In this document: positions 15,797-23,698 of the stretch, one piece after another | Layout: each line of letters begins with the position of its first letter | Position numbering within the stretch: the first letter of the stretch is position 1 | Assembly (NCBI GenBank): GCA_016875255.1 | Contig: VGRU01000011.1 | Span: forward strand, 1 to 34,355 | Source of the DNA: Deltaproteobacteria bacterium | GTDB lineage: Bacteria; Desulfobacterota; BSN033; UBA1163 | Reading direction: 5' to 3' | Length of the DNA: 34,355 nucleotides | Program-made: the position numbers and the translations under genes | Notes under the pieces: model-generated | What the model was told of the DNA's origin: nothing | What the model saw: only the letters and a program-made list of their open reading frames with translations | The model's database searches: none

Positions 15797-15951
15797 TGCC
15801 GATAAAGCCAAACTCCGAGTAATCGGAGGACGGAAAGCCACGGATCCTAAAAGAAACCAAAAATTGGTTTCTTACCTTTAGCAAGGAGCTAAGGGTAATC
15901 TTAAGTGAATTTGCTAATGCAAATTCCTGGGATGGCCGGGTTGCCAAAGCA
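15797..15951 (+). ncRNA. GEMM-I riboswitch (cyclic di-GMP class I, or cGAMP variant)
   Basis: Matches the GEMM-I aptamer. Core AAAGCCAAAC is followed by a perfect stem CTCCGA/TCGGAG (15813-15828) closed by a GNRA tetraloop GTAA, then GGACGGAAAGCC, the conserved strand usually written GGACGCAAAGCC. The differing C/G at the two strands covaries (usual GGC...GCAAAGCC, here GCC...GGAAAGCC), supporting a real pair. The 3' side GATGGCCGGGTTGCC (from 15931) is the typical closing segment. The P3 side is enlarged and holds three extra hairpins (AAGAAACC/GGTTTCTT, CTTTAGC/GCTAAGG, GAATTTGC/GCAAATTC). The specificity position aligns with G, favouring c-di-GMP, but cGAMP cannot be excluded. Confidence 0.85.
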
Positions 15952-15963
15952 AAAACCGGACTT

Positions 15964-15997
15964 AAACCCGTGGCGCAACTCGATCCACGGGTTTTTT
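15964..15997 (+). terminator. Riboswitch expression-platform terminator
   Basis: Stem AAACCCGTGG (15964-15973) pairs perfectly with CCACGGGTTT (15985-15994), followed by a U-run. The aptamer's own 3' segment CGGGTT (15937-15942) duplicates the 3' arm and could pair with AACCCG (15965-15970), giving a mutually exclusive antiterminator. This suggests ligand binding favours termination (OFF switch). Confidence 0.88.
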
Positions 15998-16033
15998 ATT
16001 GATTTTGAAAGATTTGGAAGGACAGGGTAAAAA

Positions 16034-16147
16034 ATGAAATTACTGACTACAGTCATGATCTCTCTCACATTCGTTCTGGGAATTGGAATGATCGGACTAA
16101 CCTTCTTTCTCGGAAAGATGGCTTTAGCCTCTGCCATAAGAGAATAG
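16034..16147 (+). CDS. 37-residue single-span membrane peptide under riboswitch control
   Basis: Small ORF starting 37 bases after the riboswitch terminator with a GGAAGG/AGGG ribosome site upstream of ATG 16034. The product begins MKLLTTVMISLTFVLG, continues as one hydrophobic helix (about residues 5-27) and ends with a short Lys/Arg/Glu-containing tail (KMALASAIRE). It is the first coding sequence on the sigma-54/GEMM-I transcript. No family is recognised. It could be a leader peptide, a small membrane regulator, or a subunit of the pilus/secretion system whose pilin gene follows. Length and lack of homology information keep confidence moderate. Confidence 0.6.
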   Translation: MKLLTTVMISLTFVLGIGMIGLTFFLGKMALASAIRE

Positions 16148-16324
16148 AATATTTAATCCAGCATCAAGACTCTTCTATATCGCCCCCTCAATCCCAATAA
16201 TGCCTAAAAACGTCTTTTTTTTGACTTTTTGTCCGTTTTATCGGGTGAATCGTCATTCCCGCCAATATTGAAATATATTAATGATATCAATGAAATACTT
16301 GTTTCCCCCCCCATCGAAAGAAAT

Positions 16325-16340
16325 TGGCACAAATTATGCT
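16325..16340 (+). promoter_or_regulatory. Sigma-54 promoter of the pilin gene
   Basis: TGGCACAAATTATGCT has the invariant GG-N10-GC arrangement of -24/-12 elements, with predicted start near 16351, about 48 bp before the pilin ATG. An imperfect A/T palindrome with ATTGA/TCAAT ends at 16267-16291 is a candidate activator site. PilR-activated sigma-54 promoters are the rule for pilA in several proteobacteria. Confidence 0.78.
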
Positions 16341-16398
16341 CTAATACCTATCGTTACCTATTGGGATTGTCTTTAAAAACTGACAGGTTCTACATTAA

Positions 16399-16830
16399 AT
16401 GAGAGGAAAAAAAGGATTTACACTTATTGAATTATTGATTGTGGTGGCAATTATTGGAATCCTTGCCGCCATCGCCATCCCGATGTATCGATCGCACACA
16501 ACCAAGGCAAGAATGTCCGAAGTGGTCAATGCTCTTGGTCATCTTGCAAAAGCAGTGGGGCTCTATCAGGATGAGGCAGGAGCCGCAGTCTGGCCCGATT
16601 GTCCGGATATGGCAGCCATCCGGACGAGTTTAGGGGTGGGATTGGCAAGTATCAGGATCAGCGATGCCAGAATAGATCAGGCAACCAGAACTATTGAGGT
16701 AACTCTTAATAACATTGGTTTAGAGGTCGATGGCCGAACCCTGGTTCTCAGTGGCGATCAAAGCGGTGATGGCTCCATTTCGTGGCAATGGGGCGGCACA
16801 GTCCCGCAGGCTTATATTCCAAAGAGGTAA
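16399..16830 (+). CDS. pilA: Type IV pilin (PilA-like major or minor pilin)
   Basis: 143-residue prepilin. The class III leader is very short and basic (MRGKKG) and is followed by the prepilin peptidase site [23 protein letters not shown], with Glu5 of the mature protein present; this N-terminal helix both anchors in the membrane and polymerises. The globular part begins [13 protein letters not shown] and has a single Cys (PDCPD), so no C-terminal disulfide loop. The size is nearer to classical pilins than to the about 60-residue conductive pilins of Geobacter. It has its own sigma-54 promoter and lies downstream of the c-di-GMP riboswitch unit. It stands alone; no pil assembly genes are nearby. 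Confidence 0.9.
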   Translation: MRGKKGFTLIELLIVVAIIGILAAIAIPMYRSHTTKARMSEVVNALGHLAKAVGLYQDEAGAAVWPDCPDMAAIRTSLGVGLASIRISDARIDQATRTIEVTLNNIGLEVDGRTLVLSGDQSGDGSISWQWGGTVPQAYIPKR

Positions 16831-16908
16831 CCTCTTCTCAGACTCGAATCACCCTCATTATAGTCCTACGCCTCTCCTCACGAAGTATTAAAACCCCTAA
16901 TTTTCTTC

Positions 16909-16948
16909 TTGACAACTACTTGAATTTGTGTTTGAATCCAAATTCAAA
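16909..16948 (+). promoter_or_regulatory. Promoter and palindromic operator of the GntR/FCD regulator
   Basis: TTGACA (16909-16914), 17-bp spacer, TTGAAT (16932-16937). The -10 overlaps a perfect palindrome TTTGAAT-CCAA-ATTCAAA (16931-16948), 30 bp before the regulator ATG. Position and symmetry suggest autoregulation by the GntR protein, which binds palindromes of similar size. Confidence 0.6.
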
Positions 16949-16977
16949 TACAATCCAATGGAAATTTAAGAATTCTC

Positions 16978-17655
16978 ATGATTGAAAAAATAAATATTGA
17001 AAGAAATTTACAGAATCGGGTGTATGAAATCATCAAAAAATACCTTATTCGACCCGATGTGCCTCCCGGGACCCACCTTTATGAGGATAGACTGGCGAAG
17101 GAAATTGGGGTAAGCCGAACTCCTGTTAAAATGGCCTTAACCCTATTAGAAAAAGAAGGGCTTGTGGTCATCCAACCCAATAAGGGAGCCTTTAAGTCTC
17201 ATTTACACTTCCGGGATGTTATAGAGATTTTAAAGATCAGAATGACTTTGGAGTCATTATCTTTGGAAATGGGAAAAGAATATTTTAGAGATAGCAATAC
17301 CTTTCTATCTCTCGAAAAATCAATTCCAGACATTAGTTGGATTGGGACTCCTGAAGGTTTGACAAAGTATCCTGAATTGGATCAACAATTCCACGAAAAT
17401 TTAATAATGGTTTCTAATAGTCGACGGCTTCTCCGGATGATCAAAGATCTCGACCCCCTTTTTCAAATGTTTAGATTCCTTTGCTTGCAGAACATTGAAA
17501 GAATTAAATTATCCGTTGAAGAACATAAGAAGATATTAGAAGTCCTAATGACAGGAGATATTTCCCTTGGAAAGAACTTGATCCATGCCCATTGGGAATC
17601 GGCGATTCAGGATTTGGAAAAAAAACATAGAGAGACGCCAGGACTGTTTCTTTGA
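16978..17655 (+). CDS. GntR family transcriptional regulator, FadR/FCD subfamily
   Basis: 225-residue regulator. The N-terminal winged helix (about residues 10-75) contains LAKEIGVSRTPVKMALTLLEKEGLV and the wing IQPNKGAFKS. The C-terminal all-helical FCD domain should bind a carboxylate effector through metal-ligating His residues (candidates in DQQFHENLI, EEHKKIL and IHAHW). It lies directly upstream of, and on the same strand as, TRAP transporter and hydrolase genes, so it most likely controls their induction by an organic-acid or amino-acid-derived substrate. ATG 16978 has only a weak ribosome site. Composition here is more A/T-rich than in the transport genes. Confidence 0.92.
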   Translation: MIEKINIERNLQNRVYEIIKKYLIRPDVPPGTHLYEDRLAKEIGVSRTPVKMALTLLEKEGLVVIQPNKGAFKSHLHFRDVIEILKIRMTLESLSLEMGKEYFRDSNTFLSLEKSIPDISWIGTPEGLTKYPELDQQFHENLIMVSNSRRLLRMIKDLDPLFQMFRFLCLQNIERIKLSVEEHKKILEVLMTGDISLGKNLIHAHWESAIQDLEKKHRETPGLFL

Positions 17656-17684
17656 TGCTCTCAATCTGACTGGAAGAAGCTAAA

Positions 17685-18965
17685 ATGTACTGGATCGTTA
17701 TCATTGCGTTGATCCTTTTTCTCAGATCAGGAACGCCTGTAGCCTATATCGTCGGAGCGGCGACTGTCTTGACTTTTATCATCACAGGTAATGTTCGCTA
17801 CCTGGCCGTCCTTCCCCAGCGAATCTTCAGCCAGATTGATATATTCTCCTTGATGGCAATGCCTCTTTTTATTCTGGTAGGCGAGATCATGAATCATACT
17901 GGAGTCACACGATATCTGGTCAATTTCTCTATGAGCGTCATGGGACGCTTTAAGGGTGGCCTTGGGCATGTTAATGTGATGACGAGCATTTTTTTTGCAG
18001 GTATCTCTGGTTCGGCAGTTGCGGATGCCGCTACTACGAGCAATGTCCTGGTACCCGCCATGCGTGAAAGAGGCTATACGAATACCTATGCTGCTGCTAT
18101 CACGGCCGCTTCCTCGATCATAGGTCCGATCATTCCTCCAAGCATCATTTTGGTCTTTTATGGTGTTCTGATGCAGGTCTCCATTGGCGGATTGCTCATC
18201 TCAGGTCTCGTTCCGGGTTTCCTGCTTGGCGGCGCCCTCATGGCTATCAATACCTATTTTGCCCATCGGCATGATCATCCAGGGGGCCGAGGCGAAAAAA
18301 TGCCTTCATTTCTACCCAGTTTTGTCAAAGCCCTTCCTGCATTGGCTCTGCCAGTTATTATCCTCGGTGGCATTGCGTTTGGCATCGTTACCCCTACAGA
18401 GGCGGCAGCTCTGGCAGTAATTGCTGCTTTAGGAGCTGGGATGTTTTACCGCGGTGTCAGTCTTTCCAACCTCGTTGCAAGTTTCAAACGGACGGCGTCG
18501 CTGACAGGGTTTATTTTCGTTATTATGATCGCTGCAGCATGTTTTGGATGGATTGCTGCTCTTGAACACTGGCCTCAACAATTAGCAACCTTCGTCACTG
18601 GATTAGGTTTAAGCGGAGCCTCATTTCTTCTAATGACCAATGCTGTCTTCCTGTTGTGCGGGATGTTCACAGATATACCTTTATCCTTAGCGCTCATTGT
18701 GCCTCTATTTGGACCGGTAGCTACGGCTCAGGGAATCCATCCCATCCATCTCGGCATTGTGATCTGCCTGAACCTGACGATAGGTATGACGACGCCACCT
18801 TACGGTGCCTGTCTGATTACCGTCAGTGCGATCACGAAAGAAGATTACTGGTCCCTTTCCAGGGCTTTATTGCCTTTCATCTTTGTTGAGGTCGCTATAC
18901 TGATGCTCATTACCTTCATTCCCGAACTATCATTGTTCTTGCCCCGTATGTTTGGTTTTGCTTAA
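17685..18965 (+). CDS. dctM: TRAP transporter large permease (DctM)
   Basis: 426-residue, 11-12-span membrane protein that carries out sodium-coupled uptake together with the DctQ and DctP partners. Typical DctM segments are visible: SLMAMPLFILVGEIMNHTG, ISGSAVADAA, GPIIPPSIILVFYG, and the C-terminal GMTTPPYGACL. ATG 17685 is preceded by GGAAGAAG. It is the first gene after the GntR regulator and is followed by the binding protein and small permease. The order M-P-Q is less usual than P-Q-M. Confidence 0.95.
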   Translation: MYWIVIIALILFLRSGTPVAYIVGAATVLTFIITGNVRYLAVLPQRIFSQIDIFSLMAMPLFILVGEIMNHTGVTRYLVNFSMSVMGRFKGGLGHVNVMTSIFFAGISGSAVADAATTSNVLVPAMRERGYTNTYAAAITAASSIIGPIIPPSIILVFYGVLMQVSIGGLLISGLVPGFLLGGALMAINTYFAHRHDHPGGRGEKMPSFLPSFVKALPALALPVIILGGIAFGIVTPTEAAALAVIAALGAGMFYRGVSLSNLVASFKRTASLTGFIFVIMIAAACFGWIAALEHWPQQLATFVTGLGLSGASFLLMTNAVFLLCGMFTDIPLSLALIVPLFGPVATAQGIHPIHLGIVICLNLTIGMTTPPYGACLITVSAITKEDYWSLSRALLPFIFVEVAILMLITFIPELSLFLPRMFGFA

Positions 18966-18994
18966 CGTTAATCCAAATCAAAAGGAGGTTTATA

Positions 18995-19987
18995 ATGAAA
19001 AAGACAGAAAAGGTTTTAAGGCTCTTCGGTTTATTGGTGTTGTGTATTTTTTTAGCACAAGCAGCCTCGGCAGCGGAAATCAAGATCGCCCTGGACTCAC
19101 CGCCCGATCTTGAAAAAAGTGGCACCTATGTCTGGGCCAAAACGTTTGGAGATTTTCTTCAGGCCAATGGTTTGAAGGTTAAGGAGTTCCCCAGAGATGC
19201 TCTGGGTGGTGAAGAGGAGAAACTGGACCAGGTCAGCCAGGGCCTCCTTGAGGTGAGCATGTCCGATCTGGCCAAGGCCGGTCAGTTGGACCCTACCATT
19301 TCTGGATTCAGTCTTCCTTTTATTTTCGACTCCATTGCTCACCTGGACAGGGTGCTTGCCAAGACAGACCTTCTCGCCAAGGTCAACGCCGGCACCACGA
19401 AGAAAGGCGTCCGCGTCCTCGCTCTGGTTCCGGTGGGCGGTTTTGGTGGTTTGGCCAACATAAAAAGGCCCATCAAGACTCCGGATGATTTAAAAGGATT
19501 GCGCATACGGGCCATGGATAAAGCACAGACCGAATACCTCCAGGCTTGGGGAGCAAGTACGGTCGTCGTTCCATGGGCGGAGATCTATAGTGCCCTTCAG
19601 ACTGGTGTTGCTGACGGTTACCTCAATGCAGCCATTGTGCCGGTTCTCTTCAAACATACGGAGGTGCTCAAGTTTTATTCTGACATTCGTTTCGCCGCTC
19701 CCCTCCGGATAACGATCTGCTCCGAGACCTGGTATCAGGGTTTGAAACAGAAGGATCGTGCTATTGTCAATGAGGCTGTGGCAAAGGCAAACACGGCTAA
19801 CCGGACCTGGCAGGCCAATATCGAGAAAACCGGGTTGGACCAACTTAAGGCCACAGGCATGAAGGTCCATATGTCAACTCTTGACGAACGATCACTATTC
19901 GCAAAACTGGTAAGGCCTGTCTATTCTAAGGTCGTTTCAGAAGAGATTGCCAAGGCCTTCATCGCCGCGGCAGATACAAACCGGTAG
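18995..19987 (+). CDS. dctP: TRAP transporter periplasmic substrate-binding protein (DctP)
   Basis: 330-residue exported binding protein. The signal peptide ends about residue 27 (QAASA/AE). The mature part has the DctP pattern: KIALDSPPDLEKSG, then YVWAKTFGDFLQANG, FPRDALGGEEEKLDQVSQG and the ligand-anchoring region LKGLRIRAMDKAQTEYLQAWGA with the conserved Arg that usually pairs with a substrate carboxylate, then PWAEIYSALQTGVADG. Excellent ribosome site (AAAGGAGG). The ligand is likely an organic acid or N-substituted amino acid judging by the adjacent hydrolase and dehydrogenase. Confidence 0.95.
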   Translation: MKKTEKVLRLFGLLVLCIFLAQAASAAEIKIALDSPPDLEKSGTYVWAKTFGDFLQANGLKVKEFPRDALGGEEEKLDQVSQGLLEVSMSDLAKAGQLDPTISGFSLPFIFDSIAHLDRVLAKTDLLAKVNAGTTKKGVRVLALVPVGGFGGLANIKRPIKTPDDLKGLRIRAMDKAQTEYLQAWGASTVVVPWAEIYSALQTGVADGYLNAAIVPVLFKHTEVLKFYSDIRFAAPLRITICSETWYQGLKQKDRAIVNEAVAKANTANRTWQANIEKTGLDQLKATGMKVHMSTLDERSLFAKLVRPVYSKVVSEEIAKAFIAAADTNR

Positions 19988-19990
19988 TCC

Positions 19991-20494
19991 ATGACCGTAC
20001 GACGATCTATTCTCCAAATCAGCGCTGTGCTCAACCGCGTAGGCGAGCAAGGCGCGATTGCCTTCTTTGCAGCCATGTTGAGTCTGGTTGTAGTACAGGT
20101 GGTGGCCCGCTACATCCTCAGGGCCGTCCCGGTTTGGACGGAAGAGGCAGCACGTTACTGTATGGTGTGGGGCGGAATGTTAGGAGCCACCATCGCCTTC
20201 TACCGAGACGAGGACCCAAGGCTTCTGCAACCCCCGAAGAAAGGGCCACGCCTTTGGTTAGGGCTGGCAAGTTTTTTACGGGCCCTGGCCGTTGTCCTCT
20301 TCCTTGGGCCTGTACTCTATTACAGTGACCGCTTTCTTTTACGCCATTGGCAAAGGACATCTGACGCATTGGGGATCTCCACCTTCTGGGTGACCGTAGC
20401 CGTCCCCGTTGCAGTGGCTGTCATCTTCATCCATCTTATTGGGGGGATTAGTCTTCCCGAGGACAATAAACGAAGCACCTCAGATCCACCCTGA
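19991..20494 (+). CDS. dctQ: TRAP transporter small permease (DctQ)
   Basis: 167-residue membrane protein with four hydrophobic segments. The family motif is present as VPVWTEEAARYCMVWGGMLGATIAF (tryptophan-Thr-Glu-Glu core). It associates with DctM. It starts 3 bp after the DctP stop, so the two genes are translationally linked. Confidence 0.93.
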   Translation: MTVRRSILQISAVLNRVGEQGAIAFFAAMLSLVVVQVVARYILRAVPVWTEEAARYCMVWGGMLGATIAFYRDEDPRLLQPPKKGPRLWLGLASFLRALAVVLFLGPVLYYSDRFLLRHWQRTSDALGISTFWVTVAVPVAVAVIFIHLIGGISLPEDNKRSTSDPP

Positions 20495-20520
20495 GGTCAG
20501 CTTTTTCTGAGAAAGGGGGA

Positions 20521-22119
20521 ATGATCTTGTTGGATCACAGTACGTTTGATCTTGTCATAAAGGACGGTTTGATCATTGACGGATCAGGCAAACCAGGATT
20601 CCTTGGAGATGTGGGAATACTGGGTGACCGGATCAATCTCATCGGGTGTGGGATTAGCCTGCCAAACCAGAGAGTGATCGACGCAAGAGGATTGGTAATC
20701 GCTCCTGGATTCATCGATATTCACAGCCACGCCGATGCGATTGCCTTGATCGATCCAAAGGAAGACAGTAAAATCCGGCAGGGAGTAACAACAGAGTGCA
20801 TTGGGAATTGTGGCCTTTCGTTGGTCCCTTTGAATAAAGAGCATCTTTCCCCTCTACAAAAGTATGTTGCTCCTTTTCTGGGTGGAGCTCCTTTGAGTTG
20901 GGACTGGGAGACGATGGGGCAGTACCTGGATCAGATCAAGGACCCCTCACGTAACATCGCTGCCCTGGTGGGACACGGAACGGTTCGAATTGCTGTCATG
21001 GGACCTGAGAACAGGAAGCCGACTTCTTACGAAATGGATAAAATGAGAGATCTCGTTTCGGAATCGATCGATCAGGGAGCCTTTGGTTTATCCTCCGGGC
21101 TGATCTATCCTCCGGGGGTTTTCACTGAAACGGATGAACTCGTTGAGCTATGCAAGGCTGTGGCTAAAAGGGGAGGATTCTACGCCACTCATATCCGTGG
21201 GGAAAGCAACACCCTTATAGAAGCGATTAAGGAGGCCATTCAGGTTGGCCAGGAAAGCGGCGTCTCGGTGTTGATCTCCCATCACAAAGCGGGAGGAAAA
21301 AAGAATTGGGGGAAGGTTAGCGTATCCCTTGAATTAGTAGAAAGAGCACGAGACCAGGGGGTTGATATCCATCTGGATCAATATCCCTATACCGCAGGCT
21401 CTACAATGCTCGCCTCCATTCTCCCTCCATGGATGCACGACGGAGGAATTGAGCAGGCCATCGAAAGGCTGAAAGATCCTCAGGTGCGGGCAAGAGTTCA
21501 GAAAGAGTTTGACCAAGGAATAAAGGGTTGGGAGAACTTCGTCGACTTTGCCGGATGGGAAGGGATCGTTTTGGCTTTCTGCAAAAGGCAGAAAGAGCTT
21601 GAAGGGAAATCGATTAGAGAAATAGCTAATGAAAGAAGACAAGACCCAGCCGAAACCGTTTTTGATCTCCTCGTGGAAGAAAAAGGGGAGGTGATCATGG
21701 TCGTTCATGCCATGTCTGAGGAGGATGTGAGAACAGTGATGAAACATCCTCTGGTCATGGTCGGAACGGATGGAATACCAACTTCAGGAAGACCTCACCC
21801 GCGAGCCTTCGCGACTTATCCGAGGATCTTAGGGAAATATGTGAGGGAGGAAAAGACTTTATCCCTCGAGGAAGCGATTCGAAAGATGACAAGCCTGCCT
21901 GCACAGAAGCTGCGTTTGACGGATAGGGGTGTGATTGCAGAGGGGAAGATAGCCGATATCGTGATTTTCAATCCCTCTACGGTCAAAGAAAAGTCAACCT
22001 ATCTGAATCCTCATGAGAGACCTGAAGGAATCGAGTATTTATTGATAGGGGGTTCGCTGGTTATTGAAAGAGGCGAGTTGGTAGACACGCAAATGGGCCG
22101 GGTTTTGAGAAAGAACTAA
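20521..22119 (+). CDS. N-acyl-D-amino-acid deacylase / D-aminoacylase (amidohydrolase superfamily)
   Basis: 532-residue zinc enzyme that hydrolyses N-acyl-D-amino acids to carboxylate plus D-amino acid; cytoplasmic. Landmarks: metal-binding PGFIDIHSHAD (H68, H70), the family-specific Cys C97 in GNCGLS, H224 in ATHIRGES, H254/H255 in SHHKAGG and catalytic-type Asp in VGTDG (D417), followed by HPRAFATYPRILGKY. These match D-aminoacylase ligands. ATG 20521 has a G-rich ribosome site very close, so the TTG codons at 20527 and 20530 could be used instead. It is 26 bp from dctQ, in the same apparent operon, suggesting that the TRAP system imports its substrate. Confidence 0.92.
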   Translation: MILLDHSTFDLVIKDGLIIDGSGKPGFLGDVGILGDRINLIGCGISLPNQRVIDARGLVIAPGFIDIHSHADAIALIDPKEDSKIRQGVTTECIGNCGLSLVPLNKEHLSPLQKYVAPFLGGAPLSWDWETMGQYLDQIKDPSRNIAALVGHGTVRIAVMGPENRKPTSYEMDKMRDLVSESIDQGAFGLSSGLIYPPGVFTETDELVELCKAVAKRGGFYATHIRGESNTLIEAIKEAIQVGQESGVSVLISHHKAGGKKNWGKVSVSLELVERARDQGVDIHLDQYPYTAGSTMLASILPPWMHDGGIEQAIERLKDPQVRARVQKEFDQGIKGWENFVDFAGWEGIVLAFCKRQKELEGKSIREIANERRQDPAETVFDLLVEEKGEVIMVVHAMSEEDVRTVMKHPLVMVGTDGIPTSGRPHPRAFATYPRILGKYVREEKTLSLEEAIRKMTSLPAQKLRLTDRGVIAEGKIADIVIFNPSTVKEKSTYLNPHERPEGIEYLLIGGSLVIERGELVDTQMGRVLRKN

Positions 22120-22293
22120 ATATTTAGTCCCTTAGCAATAAAATTGTGCGTGTAGATGTCATAATATTTTTTGCCCCATCATTTGAGCCCCTATTCATGG
22201 GCATTCTAGAGCGTTTTTGAAAATCTCAACTTTTTGGATTTTGACGTTTCCTTTTTGGTTCTGGCTTGGCCAGGTTAGGGAAGAGAGGATGAA

Positions 22294-23427
22294 ATGAAAC
22301 CTAAAGTGGCTGTATTAGGCGGTGGAAATGGAGCTCATGCTGTTGCTGCAGATTTAACCTTTGCAGGATATAAAGTAACCATGTTTGAGTTTCCTCAATT
22401 CAAGTCAAATATTCAAAAAGTTTTAGAGACACGAGAAATCGTCAAAGAAGGTGTAAGCCCTACTGGAGTAGCAAAAATTCACGTGGCCACAACAGATATT
22501 GCAGAAGCGATCAAAGGTGTCTCTATCATTTTGGTGATCATGCCTGCCTTTGGACAACGAATGGTGGCGATGACCATGGCTCCTTATCTGGAGAATGGTC
22601 AGATCATTGCTCTTTTCCCGGGGTCAGGAGGGGCTCTTGAGATTCACCAGGTTTTAAAAGAGAAAGGAATAAAAAAAGATATCACCCTTTGTGAAGGGGT
22701 AACACTTCCCTATGGCGCACGGATGATAGGGCCGGGGAAAGTGATGGTCTTTACTGAAGCGGTGATTCTCCCGACCGGAGTATTTCCCGCTTCTCGAACA
22801 GATGATACAATCTCCCAACTGAAATCTCTTTATAAAACGATCCAGCCAGCCAGGGATGTTCTGGAGGCAGCAATTAATAATCCAAATCCTGTGGTTCATC
22901 CGGTCGCCACCCTCCTAAGCGCGACCCGAATTGAATACTCTAAAGGGAATTTCTATCTCTATGTGGAAGGAATGACTCCTTCCGTAGCGAGGACCTTTGA
23001 AGCATTAACAAGGGAGAAGATCGCTATTTGTGATGCGATGGGATGGACGCTTTATCATTGGGATAATTTGGATCCGAGGGGATACAATTTAGGGAATACG
23101 GTTGAGGAATGTAACAAAAAGATCCTCAATACAAGTATGGATAGTGCTTTCGGAAAGGATAGCATCCAGGCCGGGATGAAGATGAAGGGACCGGAGAACA
23201 TGAAAGATCGTTTCATCACAGAGGATGTTCCTTATGGAATGGTTCTTATTTCTAATTTAGGAGATATGCTTAACATCCCGACGCCTGTCCATGATTCCGT
23301 TATAGAATTATGCTCCACCATAAACGGGGAAAATTATTGGGAGACCGGAAGGTCCGTCCAAAAGTTGGGGATAAAAGGATTAGATGTGAATAACCTTAAA
23401 AAATTCCTTACAGAAGGAGAGATATAA
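22294..23427 (+). CDS. NAD(P)-dependent opine (octopine/nopaline) dehydrogenase family protein
   Basis: 377-residue oxidoreductase. The N-terminal Rossmann fold has KVAVLGGGNGAHAVAADL. The C-terminal helical octopine/nopaline dehydrogenase domain carries NPNPVVHPVATLLSA with the catalytic-type His, then EGMTPSVARTFEALTREK. The family oxidises N-(carboxyalkyl)amino acids to an amino acid plus 2-oxo acid, or the reverse. With the D-aminoacylase and TRAP genes upstream it suggests catabolism of N-substituted amino acids. A 174-bp gap precedes it, containing a small GCCCC...GGGC hairpin but no clear promoter; ATG 22294 has GAGAGG upstream. Exact substrate is unknown. Confidence 0.9.
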   Translation: MKPKVAVLGGGNGAHAVAADLTFAGYKVTMFEFPQFKSNIQKVLETREIVKEGVSPTGVAKIHVATTDIAEAIKGVSIILVIMPAFGQRMVAMTMAPYLENGQIIALFPGSGGALEIHQVLKEKGIKKDITLCEGVTLPYGARMIGPGKVMVFTEAVILPTGVFPASRTDDTISQLKSLYKTIQPARDVLEAAINNPNPVVHPVATLLSATRIEYSKGNFYLYVEGMTPSVARTFEALTREKIAICDAMGWTLYHWDNLDPRGYNLGNTVEECNKKILNTSMDSAFGKDSIQAGMKMKGPENMKDRFITEDVPYGMVLISNLGDMLNIPTPVHDSVIELCSTINGENYWETGRSVQKLGIKGLDVNNLKKFLTEGEI

Positions 23428-23636
23428 ACGGATCCTGAAAAAATTACCGACAGACTTTGCAAAACCCTGAGCAGAAATCAAATTTGGAACTGAAAAAAGG
23501 AGGCTGTCAGAAGGGGATTGAAGACTACCCGGGGCCGTCTCAATCACCTCAGGTTCCTTCAGAGCGCTCACTACATCCACCTTCCTTTGTGAAAATCTTG
23601 AATTGCGAGCAAATCAAAACAGACCTTCTTTTTTCC
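23428..23636. other. Intergenic stretch without recognised gene
   Basis: Between the opine dehydrogenase gene and the tct promoter. Short overlapping frames exist but none has a ribosome site or recognisable product. No clear terminator was found. Confidence 0.5.
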
Positions 23637-23680
23637 TTGACATTTATTTATTTCTATGTATAACTATAGAAACATAGAAA
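23637..23680 (+). promoter_or_regulatory. tctCBA promoter with overlapping operator-like repeats
   Basis: TTGACA (23637-23642), 16-bp spacer, TATAAC (23659-23664). Over and after the -10 lies TTTCTAT (23651-23657) with two inverted partners ATAGAAA (23666-23672 and 23674-23680), the latter forming a tandem ATAGAAAC pair. HutC-type GntR regulators bind similar GTATA-centred palindromes, so the UTRA regulator at 26821 is the likely ligand-controlled repressor. Confidence 0.65.
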
Positions 23681-23698
23681 CTCAAAGGAGGTGCGATT

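Noticed and set aside
15696..15881. 61-codon plus-strand reading frame
   Set aside because: It overlaps the sigma-54 promoter and GEMM-I aptamer, has no ribosome site and no recognisable product.
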